A DNA stretch of 47,632 nt from Methanospirillaceae archaeon (GCA_016926505.1 JAFGOM010000121.1:1-47632), one strand, 5' to 3'; positions 23,674 through 33,413 are shown, numbered from the stretch's first letter. Program-made: numbers and translations. Notes: generated by a model from the letters alone, not told the origin.

Positions 23674-25830
23674 ATGAGAACATCCAATAACCCGGATACA
23701 AGGTTCCGGATACCTTCTGAATTCTCGCACATCCCGGCAAGAATTTCAGGTCTTGTACCACTGGCATACAATCTCTGGTGGAGCTGGAATCCCGGAGCAC
23801 GGATGTTATATAAGAGACTTGACCGCAGCAAATGGAAAGAAAGCGTCCATAACCCGATAAAGATGCTGCGTGAATTACCAACCGACATCCTGGTCTCAGC
23901 TTCAAAGGACGATGCGTATCTGCATGACTATGATCTCATCATGGACGAGTTTGCGAGAGCCATCAGTGACGAGGAACACTGGTTCTCAAAGATCTGCCCG
24001 GAACCGGAATGCCTGCCGGTAGTTTATTTTTCTGCAGAATACGGGCTTCATCATTCGCTGCCTTTCTATGCAGGCGGACTGGGATTTCTGGCAGGGGATT
24101 ACATCAAGGAATGCAGTGATCTCGGACTGCCCATTGTTGCCATCGGTTTCATGTACCCGGAAGGGTATTTTCATCAGAAGATACGGGAGGACGGATGGCA
24201 GGAACATATTGATGAGGTCCTTGACCGGGAAGCCGCACCGATTACCCGGGTATATGATTCCAGTGGTAAAAAACTTACCATAATGGTCCCGTTTATCCAT
24301 CCCCCAATTTATGTCGCGGTCTGGAAAGTCATGGTAGGCCGGATTCCCCTCTACCTGCTTGACACCGATATCCCTGATAATGATCCCTGGAACCGGTCGA
24401 TATCTTCCCATCTGTACATCGGTGATAATGAACAGCGATTACGACAGGAGATTGTGCTCGGGATCGGAGGATACAAGATTCTCTCAACGCTGGGTATCAG
24501 GCACTCAATCGCCCATCTTAATGAAGGGCATGCCGCCTTTGCCCTTCTTGAACGAATCAGGAAGAGCATGGAAGATGGGATGAATCCGGCAACCGCATTA
24601 TCAGATGTCAAAAAAACATCGGTCTTTACCACGCATACACCGGTTCCGGCAGGACACGATATATTTCCTTTTTACCTGATGGACAAGTATTTCAATTCCT
24701 ATTACCCTTTGCTTGGATTGTCCCGTGACGAATTCTTCAGACTCGGAGCACACCCGGACGATCCCTCAGCCGGTTTTAACATGACGGTTCTGGCACTCAA
24801 TCTCACCGGGTTTCATAATGGTGTCAGTAAACGCCATGGCGAGGTTGCCCGAACCATGTGGCATTCCCTGTGGCCAGGATTGCATGAAGATGATGTTCCC
24901 ATCGGCCATGTGACAAACGGTGTGCATGTCCCAACCTGGGTTGATCCCAAGATTGATCTTTTATTTGACAAATATTTTGGACCAGACTGGATACAGAACC
25001 ATGATGATCCCGAGATGTGGCAATTACTTGATTTTATCGAGGAGAAAGAGTTATGGCAACACCATTTCTGGCTGAAGATGAAACTGATTAACCGGATCAT
25101 GGACCGGGCCCGGCATGCATTCCGATCAGAGCATACAAACCCTTCAATCGTCCTTGCATCAGGAGCACTGCTTGACCCCAATATTCTGACTCTCGGTTTT
25201 GCACGGCGGTTTGCTTCATATAAGCGTGCAGATCTTATCTTTACCGATACTACACGGCTCAAGCGGCTCTTAAATGACCGGTGGAGACCGATCCAGATCA
25301 TCTTTGCCGGGAAAGCCCATCCCCAGGATGATGAAGGAAAGCGAATCCTCCAGAAAATAGTAAAATTTGCGAAAAATCCTGATATCGGTGGGAGAATTGC
25401 TTTTGTCGAGAATTATGACGAACAACTCGCTCAGCACATGGTTCATGGAGTTGATGTCTGGATAAACAACCCGATTCCACCCATGGAAGCGAGCGGTACA
25501 AGCGGTATGAAAGCAGCAATAAACGGCGTGCCACATCTCAGTATCGCAGACGGATGGTGGATAGAAGGATATAACGGGAAGAACGGGTGGATATTCGGAG
25601 GAGATAACAAACAGAATAACCAGAGTGATGCCGAAGCCCTGTACCGGCTGTTAGAGGAGGAGATTATCCCTCTCTTTTATACCCTTGATAAGGACGGCAC
25701 CCCGGTAGGGTGGGTCAGGGTCATGAAAGAGGCAATGAAAAGTGCCGGACCCCGGTTCTGCAGCCGTCGCATGGTAAAGGAGTATGTAAACCAGTTTTAT
25801 CTGCCTGCAATCGAGAAGGGAAAAGAGTAA
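23674..25830 (+). CDS. alpha-glucan (glycogen/maltodextrin) phosphorylase, GT35
   Basis: 718 residues, the short 'alpha-glucan phosphorylase' type that starts with the domain LVPLAYNLWWSWNPGARMLY (residues about 28-47). The PLP-binding region is EASGTSGMKAAINGVPHLS, with the expected lysine at about residue 613. ADGWWIEGYNGKNGWIFG, just after it, is also typical of this family. VTNGVHVPTWVDP and the YKRADLIFTD segment support the glycosyltransferase fold. Reaction of the family: phosphorolysis of alpha-1,4-glucan to glucose-1-phosphate. With the GH57 gene 2 kb downstream it suggests storage-polysaccharide turnover. ATG 23674 has TTTTTATTT about 25 nt upstream and AAGGG close by. Confidence 0.93.
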   Translation: MRTSNNPDTRFRIPSEFSHIPARISGLVPLAYNLWWSWNPGARMLYKRLDRSKWKESVHNPIKMLRELPTDILVSASKDDAYLHDYDLIMDEFARAISDEEHWFSKICPEPECLPVVYFSAEYGLHHSLPFYAGGLGFLAGDYIKECSDLGLPIVAIGFMYPEGYFHQKIREDGWQEHIDEVLDREAAPITRVYDSSGKKLTIMVPFIHPPIYVAVWKVMVGRIPLYLLDTDIPDNDPWNRSISSHLYIGDNEQRLRQEIVLGIGGYKILSTLGIRHSIAHLNEGHAAFALLERIRKSMEDGMNPATALSDVKKTSVFTTHTPVPAGHDIFPFYLMDKYFNSYYPLLGLSRDEFFRLGAHPDDPSAGFNMTVLALNLTGFHNGVSKRHGEVARTMWHSLWPGLHEDDVPIGHVTNGVHVPTWVDPKIDLLFDKYFGPDWIQNHDDPEMWQLLDFIEEKELWQHHFWLKMKLINRIMDRARHAFRSEHTNPSIVLASGALLDPNILTLGFARRFASYKRADLIFTDTTRLKRLLNDRWRPIQIIFAGKAHPQDDEGKRILQKIVKFAKNPDIGGRIAFVENYDEQLAQHMVHGVDVWINNPIPPMEASGTSGMKAAINGVPHLSIADGWWIEGYNGKNGWIFGGDNKQNNQSDAEALYRLLEEEIIPLFYTLDKDGTPVGWVRVMKEAMKSAGPRFCSRRMVKEYVNQFYLPAIEKGKE

Positions 25831-25832
25831 TC

Positions 25833-26642
25833 ATGAGAAGAAGGGGCCTGATAGGGATTTTTGGCAGGATGACACTAAAGGCGACCAAAACGAGCCGGGA
25901 ATCGATCTCTGTTCGTGAGAGTATCAGGAAGAATGCATCCGATCTGGAGAAGAGAGCCGATAGATTACCACGGGTTTATTTTAAAACTACAGTCCTCGTG
26001 CTTTTCCTTCTCGTATGCATTACTATCCCGGCAGATGCTTCAGGAATAAAAGATTCAGATACCCCTGCACAGGATGGATATCATGCTGATATCGAACGAA
26101 TGCTCAAGAGAGCAGGTATTGCTACGGCATTTATCCTTGTCGTATCTGATGATCAGATTCTGTCGGCAGAGGGGTACGGAAATACAAAGCCTGCAGATAT
26201 CCTTGGCATCACCAAGGAAAAGATGTATGAGATCGCAACAGAAAAAACACTGATAGATAACCGGTTATCTCTGTATCTCCCGTCCCGATCCCTTCTTTCA
26301 TGTATCCCGGCACTGATAGCAGAGGAGGCTTCCTGCGGGGAGATGACCGAATCGTCCCTACCCGGTATCAGAAATACCATTGAAGAATTTACCCGGAAGA
26401 TGCCGGATGCATCACTAACAAAAAAAAGAGAAGAGATCAGCAGAGGATTCCGGGTCTCCCGGCCCACCTCGTTCTCATTTAGGGGATATACCGTTCTTGA
26501 TCAGTCATACACACTTCCGGGAGTGCGGATATTGGTAACATCAGTGCCTGATACAGACAGCACGATACTGATAATGGTGAGTGAGAGTAATTCTCCGATT
26601 CCCGAAGCGATACGGGCACGCATTCTCGATACCCTCATCTGA
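25833..26642 (+). CDS. membrane-anchored protein of unknown function
   Basis: 269 residues from ATG 25833, two bases after the phosphorylase stop, so probably the second gene of that operon. A basic cytoplasmic segment of about 50 residues (RRRG, KATKTSRES) is followed by one transmembrane helix (TTVLVLFLLVCITIPADA), then about 190 external residues. The external part alternates strands and helices and includes LPGVRILVTSVPDTDSTILIM near the end. This last strand pattern looks like the closing sheet of a small sensor-like or hydrolase-like domain, but no family can be named. The start choice is supported by the stop-start spacing. An ATG further on (25869) would shorten the basic part. Confidence 0.6.
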   Translation: MRRRGLIGIFGRMTLKATKTSRESISVRESIRKNASDLEKRADRLPRVYFKTTVLVLFLLVCITIPADASGIKDSDTPAQDGYHADIERMLKRAGIATAFILVVSDDQILSAEGYGNTKPADILGITKEKMYEIATEKTLIDNRLSLYLPSRSLLSCIPALIAEEASCGEMTESSLPGIRNTIEEFTRKMPDASLTKKREEISRGFRVSRPTSFSFRGYTVLDQSYTLPGVRILVTSVPDTDSTILIMVSESNSPIPEAIRARILDTLI

Positions 26643-26683
26643 TAAACAGCTGAATCAACCGGTCCTAACGGATTGTAAGACAT

Positions 26684-26691
26684 AAAAAAAA
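26684..26691 (-). terminator. T-run terminator for the TauE gene
   Basis: Eight consecutive A on the plus strand, therefore T8 on the minus strand, about 42 nt after the stop of the convergent tauE-like gene. Archaeal termination commonly uses such T-runs. Confidence 0.4.
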
Positions 26692-26732
26692 TTCAAAACA
26701 AAGATCCGGTCAGACATTTCAAAACTGGGGTA

Positions 26733-27539
26733 TTATCCTGTCATCATCCTGATGGCAATAAACAGGAGCAGGAGAACAAAGATGTACATTAGAATCCGTT
26801 CAGGGGTCTTATGAGACAGGAGAACTCCTGCCTGTGCAGCGGGAATCGATGCAACACAGAGAATCGCCCAGAAAGGAATGTTGATATAGCCTACATGAAG
26901 GAGTGGCAGATCAGGGATCTGTATTCCGTGCATGATATAGGCTGCGGTAGCTCCTGATGAAGTGAGCACCATGGATGTTGTTACGATCCCGACTGCCTTG
27001 TGCATTCCATACCCGATAATGGTTGCAAGTACTGGTGTGAGAATAACTCCACCCCCGATACCGAAAAGGCCTGATGATATACCGGTAAAAAAACCCAGTA
27101 CCAGAAAAACCGGCATTGAACCGGGTATATGATACCGCCTCATCCCGGGGGATCTCTGGAGAATTATCCATACTGCCATCAGAATAAGAAAGATACCAAA
27201 GACAAAAGCATGAGTTTTAGCCGGAAGAAGAATGGATATATAACTCCCGGCAACAGAACCGACCAGACCTCCTGTTCCTAAAATCAGAGCTGGGATCCAG
27301 GATATATTCTTTCTCTTCCACTGCCGGTATGTCCCACTGAGTACGGTAGGCAGAATGACTGCCACCGAGGTAGCAACTGCAATATCCATCGCTCTGTCTG
27401 AGTAGCCGGACTGGTTCAGGAGAAAAAACATCACCGGAACCATAAGGATACCCCCCCCGATACCAAGCATTCCTGAGAGAAGTCCGGCAATAATCCCGGT
27501 GAAAAAGAGGATAATAAAAGCGATCGTGAGAGGATCCAT
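26733..27539 (-). CDS. TauE/SafE-family anion permease
   Basis: 268 residues from ATG 27539. Eight or nine hydrophobic segments and the twofold internal repeat of this family: GLLSGMLGIGGGILMVPVMFFL near residue 18, and GISSGLFGIGGGVILTPVLATI near residue 155. Each repeat holds the G-x-G-G-G-x-[IL]-x-x-P motif. The family exports sulfite, sulfoacetate or related anions, but the substrate cannot be read from sequence. An upstream in-frame start at 27605 would add 22 residues of unlikely composition (PPGITICTSKCK). It is convergent with the phosphorylase operon and divergent from the GH57 gene. Confidence 0.88.
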   Translation of the reverse strand: MDPLTIAFIILFFTGIIAGLLSGMLGIGGGILMVPVMFFLLNQSGYSDRAMDIAVATSVAVILPTVLSGTYRQWKRKNISWIPALILGTGGLVGSVAGSYISILLPAKTHAFVFGIFLILMAVWIILQRSPGMRRYHIPGSMPVFLVLGFFTGISSGLFGIGGGVILTPVLATIIGYGMHKAVGIVTTSMVLTSSGATAAYIMHGIQIPDLPLLHVGYINIPFWAILCVASIPAAQAGVLLSHKTPERILMYIFVLLLLFIAIRMMTG

Positions 27540-27878
27540 CTGGATATTCTTACATTTGGAGGTGCATATTGTTATGCCCGGCGGTTGCACACCGTAATTC
27601 AACAACCGTTTGTGAGCAGTTCCATTTCAGTAATCACCATGAGATTGTCGTGTTCATTAATATCGGGAGAGAAACAAACAGATAGACCGGGAAGTATCAG
27701 GCGTTTGATAATGCGTGTGAATATCCGGGTCGGGGGAGGAGAGGTTTTTTTCCCTGTCCGGGTTTATAAATGATAAGAGAAAATGAGTCTCTTTCCAGGA
27801 ACCAGTACTCATGGGGAAAATATAAAAACAAATGAGAAGAGAGAGCAGCATCCATAACCCAATGAAGGTTGTAATCGC
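27540..27878. promoter_or_regulatory. divergent promoter region between TauE and GH57 genes
   Basis: 339 nt, no convincing gene. GGAAAATATAAAAAC at 27815-27829 is a good TATA box for GH57, which predicts a leader of about 30 nt containing GAAGGT. The promoter of the minus-strand gene is not obvious. Confidence 0.45.
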
Positions 27879-30374
27879 ATGAACCGGTATATCTGTATCC
27901 ATGGACATTTTTATCAGCCTCCGCGGGAAAATCCCTGGCTTGAAGAGATCGAGACACAGGACACTGCATATCCATACCATGACTGGAATGAACGGATAAC
28001 CGCCGAGTGTTATGCAAAAAACGCTTCTTCACGGATCCTCGGGAGTCACAGGACCATCATTGATATTGTAAACAATTATGCAAAGATGAGTTTTAACTTC
28101 GGGCCCACGCTTCTCTCCTGGATGGAAAAGAATGACCCCGAAGTGTATCAGGCGATCCTCGCAGCGGATCGTGAAAGTCATAAACAATTTTCAGGTCATG
28201 GATCTGCAATCGCACAGGTCTATAATCATATCATCATGCCTCTTGCATCCGAACGTGATAAAAAGACAGAGGTCATATGGGGCATCAGAGATTTTCAAAG
28301 ACGTTTTTTGCGTGATCCGGAAGGGATGTGGCTTCCGGAGACTGCAGTCTGTCAAAAAACCCTTTCAATCCTTGCAGAGAATAACATCCGTTACACCATC
28401 CTTGCACCGCATCAGGCAAAACGTATTCGAAAAAGTAATGGATCATGGATACCTGTTTTTGAAGGGACTCTTGATACCACCGTGCCCTATCTCTGCCGGT
28501 TGCCTGACAATAAAACAATAGCCATCTTCTTCTATGACGCAAAAATGGCGTATGAAACAGCATTTGGTGATCTCCTCAAGAATGGTGAGCGGTTCGCTTC
28601 ACGAATGATGGCAGCGTTTTTGCATCATGATCAGTCACCCCGGCTGGTGAGTGTGGCAACGGACGGGGAGACATATGGTCATCACCACCGGTTCGCAGAT
28701 ATGGCACTCGCCTATGCCATCCATACCATCGAATCAGGCGGCTATGCCGATATAACAAACTATGGAGAATTTTTAAGCCGGTTCCCTCCGGTCCATGAAG
28801 TTCAGATCGTTGAGAACTCATCATGGAGCTGCAGTCACGGGATTGAACGATGGAGGCAGGACTGTGGTTGCCATACCGATCATGTCTGTCTCATTACGGA
28901 TCGGGAGACCTGCACATCCATGAATCAAATGGCTGGTGAGACATCCCATAACATGACAAACTGGAACCAGAAATGGCGTATCCCCCTCAGGGAAGCGATG
29001 GACTGGTTGTCAGAACAATTAAAAGAGATATACGAAACTTCGGCTAAGGAGATCCTCAAAAATCCCTTAAAGGCCAGGGATGACTATATTGAGATAATTT
29101 CTGACCGCTCATCCCCGGTAATCGACCGGTTTTTTCAAAAACACCAGAAAAATCCAGAAAATTTAAATCATCAACTCCTCGCAATGGAACTTCTCGAGAT
29201 GCAGCGTAATGCTCTTCTCATGTTTACCAGTTGTGGATGGTTTTTTGATGACATATCAGGAATAGAGACGATACAGGTGATGCGATATGCATGCCGTGCC
29301 ATTGAACTGGCAGAAAAAGTCAGCGGTATTAATCTTGAGCCCGGATACCTGCATATCCTCAATAATGCACAGAGCAATCTTGAAGCGTTTGGAGACGGTT
29401 CTTCTCTCTATAAAGCGTACGTGAAATCTGCTGCTATCAGTGTTTCGCGGGCTGCTTTTCATTATGCCATTATGTCACTCTTCGAGTCAGATCCTGATAA
29501 AACAGAGATCCCGGCCTATACCATCACCCGGATCACCTACCGGCAGGCAACAGAGGGGAAGATGAAACTGATAACCGGAAATGCCTCTTTCCAGTCTCAA
29601 ATAACCAGAGAAGAGACCCTTATTTCATTTGCTGCAATACATGTCGAAACGCACAATTTTATCGGCGGAATCAGACCATATACCACTGAAGAGAAATGTA
29701 TTGCAATGCAGACTGACATCTGGAATGCCTTCTTAAAAAATGATTTGCTGGGCATCATCCTCGCTTTAAATGTGCATTTTGAGTCTCATTCCTACTCACT
29801 CGGGCACCTTTTCCCAGAAGGGAAAAGGAGAGTAATGAGCCAGATTACAAAGACCACCATGGGTGATATCGAGGACATATACCGGGGGATATACAATGAA
29901 TACTTCCCACTCATCAAAGCCATGAAAGAGATGAATATCAAACCACCAGAAGTACTGGAGTTCTCGATTCAGTATATCCTGAACCGTGACCTGCACAAGA
30001 ACCTTAAACGTAATGAGATCGATCTTCCTGCCCTGGAAAATATCATTGATGCCCTGCTAAACGGACATTTTAAGCCTGATATTTTAACATTACAGTTTGA
30101 AGCAGCAAACACGATCACCCGTTATATGACAAAAATCCAGAGAGAACCGGATAATGTAAAAAACCTGAAAACATTAAATCAACTGTTAAACCTTATTCAG
30201 CCTCTTTCCCTTCGGCCTGATATCTGGAATTCACAGAACCAGTATTACCTGATAGGAAAGGATAAACAGGATGAAATGAGAGTTCTTGCAGCGAACGGGG
30301 ATACCAATGCAGAGGAATGGCTTGTTCAGTTTACCACACTCGGACAAAATTTAGGAGTTCAGATATCATCCTGA
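27879..30374 (+). CDS. GH57-family glycoside hydrolase (alpha-glucan active) with DUF3536-type C-terminus
   Basis: 831 residues. The N-terminus, YICIHGHFYQPPRENPWLE, is the GH57 region 1 (the H-x-H/H-G-H-F-Y-Q-P type). FQRRFLRDPEGMWLPETAV and the WLPE motif at about 145-150 contain the glutamate expected as nucleophile. Conserved region 4 (TDGETYGHHH, about 262) supplies the acid/base candidate Asp. The C-terminal half is helical and matches the DUF3536-like part seen in these long GH57 proteins. Family members act as alpha-amylases, amylopullulanases or branching enzymes. The exact activity is not resolved here. Together with the phosphorylase gene it points to glycogen or maltodextrin metabolism. 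The leader has GAAGGT about 12 nt before the ATG. Confidence 0.88.
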   Translation: MNRYICIHGHFYQPPRENPWLEEIETQDTAYPYHDWNERITAECYAKNASSRILGSHRTIIDIVNNYAKMSFNFGPTLLSWMEKNDPEVYQAILAADRESHKQFSGHGSAIAQVYNHIIMPLASERDKKTEVIWGIRDFQRRFLRDPEGMWLPETAVCQKTLSILAENNIRYTILAPHQAKRIRKSNGSWIPVFEGTLDTTVPYLCRLPDNKTIAIFFYDAKMAYETAFGDLLKNGERFASRMMAAFLHHDQSPRLVSVATDGETYGHHHRFADMALAYAIHTIESGGYADITNYGEFLSRFPPVHEVQIVENSSWSCSHGIERWRQDCGCHTDHVCLITDRETCTSMNQMAGETSHNMTNWNQKWRIPLREAMDWLSEQLKEIYETSAKEILKNPLKARDDYIEIISDRSSPVIDRFFQKHQKNPENLNHQLLAMELLEMQRNALLMFTSCGWFFDDISGIETIQVMRYACRAIELAEKVSGINLEPGYLHILNNAQSNLEAFGDGSSLYKAYVKSAAISVSRAAFHYAIMSLFESDPDKTEIPAYTITRITYRQATEGKMKLITGNASFQSQITREETLISFAAIHVETHNFIGGIRPYTTEEKCIAMQTDIWNAFLKNDLLGIILALNVHFESHSYSLGHLFPEGKRRVMSQITKTTMGDIEDIYRGIYNEYFPLIKAMKEMNIKPPEVLEFSIQYILNRDLHKNLKRNEIDLPALENIIDALLNGHFKPDILTLQFEAANTITRYMTKIQREPDNVKNLKTLNQLLNLIQPLSLRPDIWNSQNQYYLIGKDKQDEMRVLAANGDTNAEEWLVQFTTLGQNLGVQISS

Positions 30375-30410
30375 TATCTTTTGACTTCGAAAAAAACAAG
30401 TGAGTCAGAG

Positions 30411-30418
30411 TTTTTTTT
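30411..30418 (+). terminator. T8 run after the GH57 gene
   Basis: T8 at 30411-30418, 37 nt after the GH57 stop, within the convergent spacer. Likely archaeal T-run terminator. Confidence 0.45.
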
Positions 30419-30516
30419 AAAGACCATCTCCATCTGCCGGTGATGGGGTGTAATGTCAAAAGAACGCATAAATTTCACTATGCCGGGGAAACCCGGGACA
30501 GAGTTTGTTTCCACGG

Positions 30517-30580
30517 GGTCATTTTTTTTCCATGAGCAGACATCGAAGTCAGTATTCATCTGATGATGAAAAAAATGACC
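30517..30580. repeat. inverted repeat with 37-nt loop in a convergent spacer
   Basis: GGTCATTTTTTTTC (30517-30530) and GAAAAAAATGACC (30568-30580) are reverse complements except for one extra T. It could be a bidirectional terminator hairpin between GH57 and the minus-strand gene ending at 30652, since both strands get a T-run. No coding sequence is present between 30375 and 30651. Confidence 0.4.
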
Positions 30581-30651
30581 GCAATTAGGCAATAGAACAC
30601 ATAAGAGAAGGAAAAAGAAACAATTCACAGGAGAGCGCTACAAAAAAACAG

Positions 30652-31221
30652 TCATATTCCCATGACCGGACGAATGATATACGGCTCCTTATCGATCATG
30701 ATGCGCCAGCATGCTTCAGATACCATGTTCCGGTACTCTGCACAATCCAGGTATTGGGGAACCGTTAAACTGATGATGAGATCATCTCCTGCCTCTTTGT
30801 CAACCGAGACTGCATAGACCCTGCTTCCGGTATCATCAGAATATTCAGACAACACGAGATTCCATCCATTCCCACAGAGGGAACTGACCGGTGAGGAGAT
30901 GAATGAAGGAGGGAGCGTTTCCACAACCTGCAGGATTTGTTTATTGCCAGATAAACCCGGTGATGGTGAGAGAGAGTCTTTTATATGATCCTGTATCGTA
31001 ATGGTCATACATATCCGCCCTTCAGAATCAGTTGCCGTGGTCACGGTTCGTGAACCGATAGAAGAGGTATAATAGTTCCATCCTGCCGGAATGTCGATGG
31101 TAATCCCGGTTTGTGCCTCGATTGTCTGCCAGACGACTCCACTTGCAGGTACACAAACAAGGATGAATAGAGAAAAAAAGACGGTTACTGCACATATTAC
31201 CTTTTGTGAAGGCAGATACAT
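30652..31221 (-). CDS. secreted protein of unknown function
   Basis: About 189 residues. The start is placed at ATG 31221 (MYLPSQKVICAVTVFFSLF). This gives a normal signal peptide ending near VCVPASG, and lies about 27-30 nt after a TATA-like TATTTTTATAG on the minus strand (31243-31256). The two upstream ATGs (31242, 31236) would sit almost on that box. The mature part begins with WQTIEAQTGITIDIPAGWNYY, a pattern seen in small secreted beta-rich domains of the PsbP/MOG1 type (hydrophobic strand, then 'IPAGW'). No catalytic residues are recognised. Likely surface or periplasm-like location. Confidence 0.6.
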   Translation of the reverse strand: MYLPSQKVICAVTVFFSLFILVCVPASGVVWQTIEAQTGITIDIPAGWNYYTSSIGSRTVTTATDSEGRICMTITIQDHIKDSLSPSPGLSGNKQILQVVETLPPSFISSPVSSLCGNGWNLVLSEYSDDTGSRVYAVSVDKEAGDDLIISLTVPQYLDCAEYRNMVSEACWRIMIDKEPYIIRPVMGI

Positions 31222-31242
31222 TATTGATATATCCATTACCAT

Positions 31243-31417
31243 CTATAAAAATATTACGAAATGAAACACCAAAAAGTGAGAAAAAAATCAGAAGACATCT
31301 CAATTAATGCCACGAGAATCGTTTTATCACCGGGTTTTTAGGAGTTTTTGGGTCAATGAAACAATTTATACCAGTTTGCAGGGTACTTGTTTTTTTTTAA
31401 AGAAAGGGTTTTTAGGA
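31243..31417. other. short non-coding spacer
   Basis: AT-rich, no gene. A T9-10 run at about 31389-31398 could be read from the plus strand. The part next to 31418 weakly resembles the sequence 3' of the intact ABC permease gene near 33390. Confidence 0.25.
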
Positions 31418-31680
31418 TACGTTTCCTCTCATAGAGACGGATGAAAACAGCCGTTGCAATGCATGCAGCAATAATATTCCGGAGAATCGGAAACATACAT
31501 ATCAGATCCAAAAGGCAGGGTCATAAGACTGCGTAAGAGTGCTACCCGGTGGGCAGGAGAGAAGAGAACAAACGCTGCTACCTGAACCGGTTTAAGCAGG
31601 ACTATCATTTCCCTGATGTCTTGAGAGATATTACCGAAATTTTTCTGTTCGTATTCCCTGGCTGTGTAAATCAAAGTCAA
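31418..31680 (-). pseudogene. chimeric remnant: Rpn-family 5' part fused to ABC-permease 3' part
   Basis: On the minus strand, 31680 to about 31595 encodes NISQDIREMIVLLKPV, matching NVSQDIRKTIVMPEPV of the Rpn-family gene at 31844-32713. From about 31595 to 31418 it encodes VQVAAFVLFSPAHRVALLRSL, matching VQVAAFALLPLAHLVALSRSL of the permease at 33414-34211, including nearly identical DNA (for example AACAGCCGTTGCAATGCATG). The junction falls at ACCGGTT, which both parents share as ACCGGTTCAGGCA. It is frame-conserving, giving 83 residues without a domain that could function. Most likely debris of duplication and illegitimate recombination. Confidence 0.75.
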
Positions 31681-31843
31681 ATATGAGTAGGGTATACTAT
31701 GAGCCAGGTTGTGCGGTCTTGTTGTATCAATTATTGGACATGGTTTGAAAGCGGGTAATGGAAATGATACAGGATTCCATAACTCTAATCTGATTTAATG
31801 AGAAAAGGAGGAAGAATGAAAGAATTATCAGTATAGTCAGCAA
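31681..31843. other. non-coding spacer between two pseudogenes
   Basis: 163 nt with no recognisable coding or structural signal. Confidence 0.25.
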
Positions 31844-32713
31844 TTATATCAGGTGCCTAATCTCTTCTTCAGGCAACCCGGTTATCTTTCCTATTTCAGC
31901 GACCGACATTCCGGCATTTTTCATACGACGAAGAATTGTTGCCATACCTTCCGCTTTTCCTTCCGCTTTGTACTCGGCAATCCACCGGTTCACTCTTTCA
32001 GCTAACATCGTTCCTCCATGAAATGGGTTGGGTATAGGTATATTCTGATCCCTCTTTAATGTATTCTCAAAGAATAATGAGAAATCCTTTCTCATTACGG
32101 TAAGAACAGGATCTGTTTCCATCCACTGGTTCAGTTTGACGCCGAGAATAAAGAGTTCCGAGGGACTAACAGACTGTTCAAGCCCGAACAGACATGCTGC
32201 AAGATTTCTGACTTCAATCAGATGATGAACGGATAGCCTGAGTTCATCGATCAACAGATAGGGGACGGAGGGAATGAACCTGCGTACCGGTTCAGGCATG
32301 ACTATTGTTTTCCTGATATCTTGTGAGACATTCCAGGGAGTTTCACCATTATACAACACAATCGGAATAATTCCCGGTATCTACTCTGATGGAACAATAA
32401 TCCCTGTCCGTATGAGATCCTGCCAGAGAAGAGCCATGTATGACATGATCCTGACCGGTATGGAATAATCAGGTTTAGACTGGAATTCTATGAGAAGGTA
32501 GACAATGAGTGATCTATCCCCGTATGCCACCTTCCAGATGATATCATCTTCCCGTTCACGTAAGTCATCGGTGACATAACTACCATTACAACGTGTCAGG
32601 GTATCAAGATCGCAAGTATCTGTCAGTTCCGGTTCAAGAAATCCCAAAAGAAGATCCGCAATCATCCTTGGATGACTAAATAATCGTTTATAGGGATGAT
32701 CAGAATCAGTCAT
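31844..32713 (-). pseudogene. Rpn-family PD-(D/E)XK nuclease/putative transposase split by an in-frame TAG
   Basis: The minus strand encodes residues MTDSDHPYKRLFSHPRMIADLL and onward from 32713. The core of a PD-(D/E)XK nuclease follows: DLREREDDIIWKV, then LIVYLLIEFQSKPD (E-x-Q). After GIIVPSE comes TAG at 32381-32383. The same frame then continues IPGIIPIVLYNGETPWNVSQDI, which is conserved family sequence, to the stop at 31844. Whole length is about 289 codons. The C-terminus ends with a helix-turn-helix-like GMSVAEIGKITGLPEEEI. A single nonsense change therefore separates two halves. Family knowledge: recombination-promoting nuclease (Rpn)/Transposase_31. Confidence 0.8.
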
Positions 32714-33413
32714 CTAAATCCAATTTTTTCTGTTGTTATCATATATCCATCCCTCACCGTATAAGGTATCCCCCATTTAAGGAACCCCAACCTCTCATCC
32801 TTTTCAAACAGATGTTCATATTTATTCGCATCGATAAATGCATTACCTTCATATCGTTTTACCGTCCTATGGTCGTGCAATCCATGGGAACTCGTGAAAG
32901 GCTTAAAATAAAGAGAGATGATGAAATCTTCGTCTCTTATGCTGAATTGGTTGCTACCGCCAAACAGACTGATTTTTGTGTAACTAAAAAGGGACCGCTT
33001 TCGCTAATTTGAGACAGATGAACGGGTATCGTATCGTCAGGGCATCACTGGAATAAACTGGCTTCTTCTCTCAACTGATGGAGTAAAAACATTCCAAACC
33101 AATCGGTTTCTGCCCATCTGGCCTGATATACAGCAGGTATAAGGGCTTATACTCCGAAAAAACGAATAATGTAACCCCGATTCAGGAGATTGATAAGAGC
33201 GGTAAAAGCGAAATCAGTAACAAAATGAACGGGTGGTTCCCGAAGCAATACGTCTGTCAAAAAAAGAGATCGGATATACGAGTTATCAGTAGATTTGTTT
33301 TCCGTATACCTTCGGTATCAATGGAGATCTCTCATCATATGGATGTATCAACCAAGGGTAGCACAAAGAGAGATCATTACATGTATCGTACCTGCTTTTT
33401 TTACCTCTGACCT
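32714..33413. other. 700-nt region with no supported gene
   Basis: Short open frames at 32812-33012 and 33225-33410 have no ribosome site or family resemblance. No RNA gene or long inverted repeat was recognised. The region lies between the Rpn remnant and the ABC exporter and is probably decayed accessory DNA. Confidence 0.3.

Noticed and set aside
32381-32383. TAG read as pyrrolysine in the Rpn-family gene
   Set aside because: No Pyl genes or PYLIS-type evidence in the window. The family is not one known to use pyrrolysine, and neighbouring debris suggests decay.
32812-33012. 66-codon open frame in the gap before the ABC exporter
   Set aside because: No family resemblance or translation signals.
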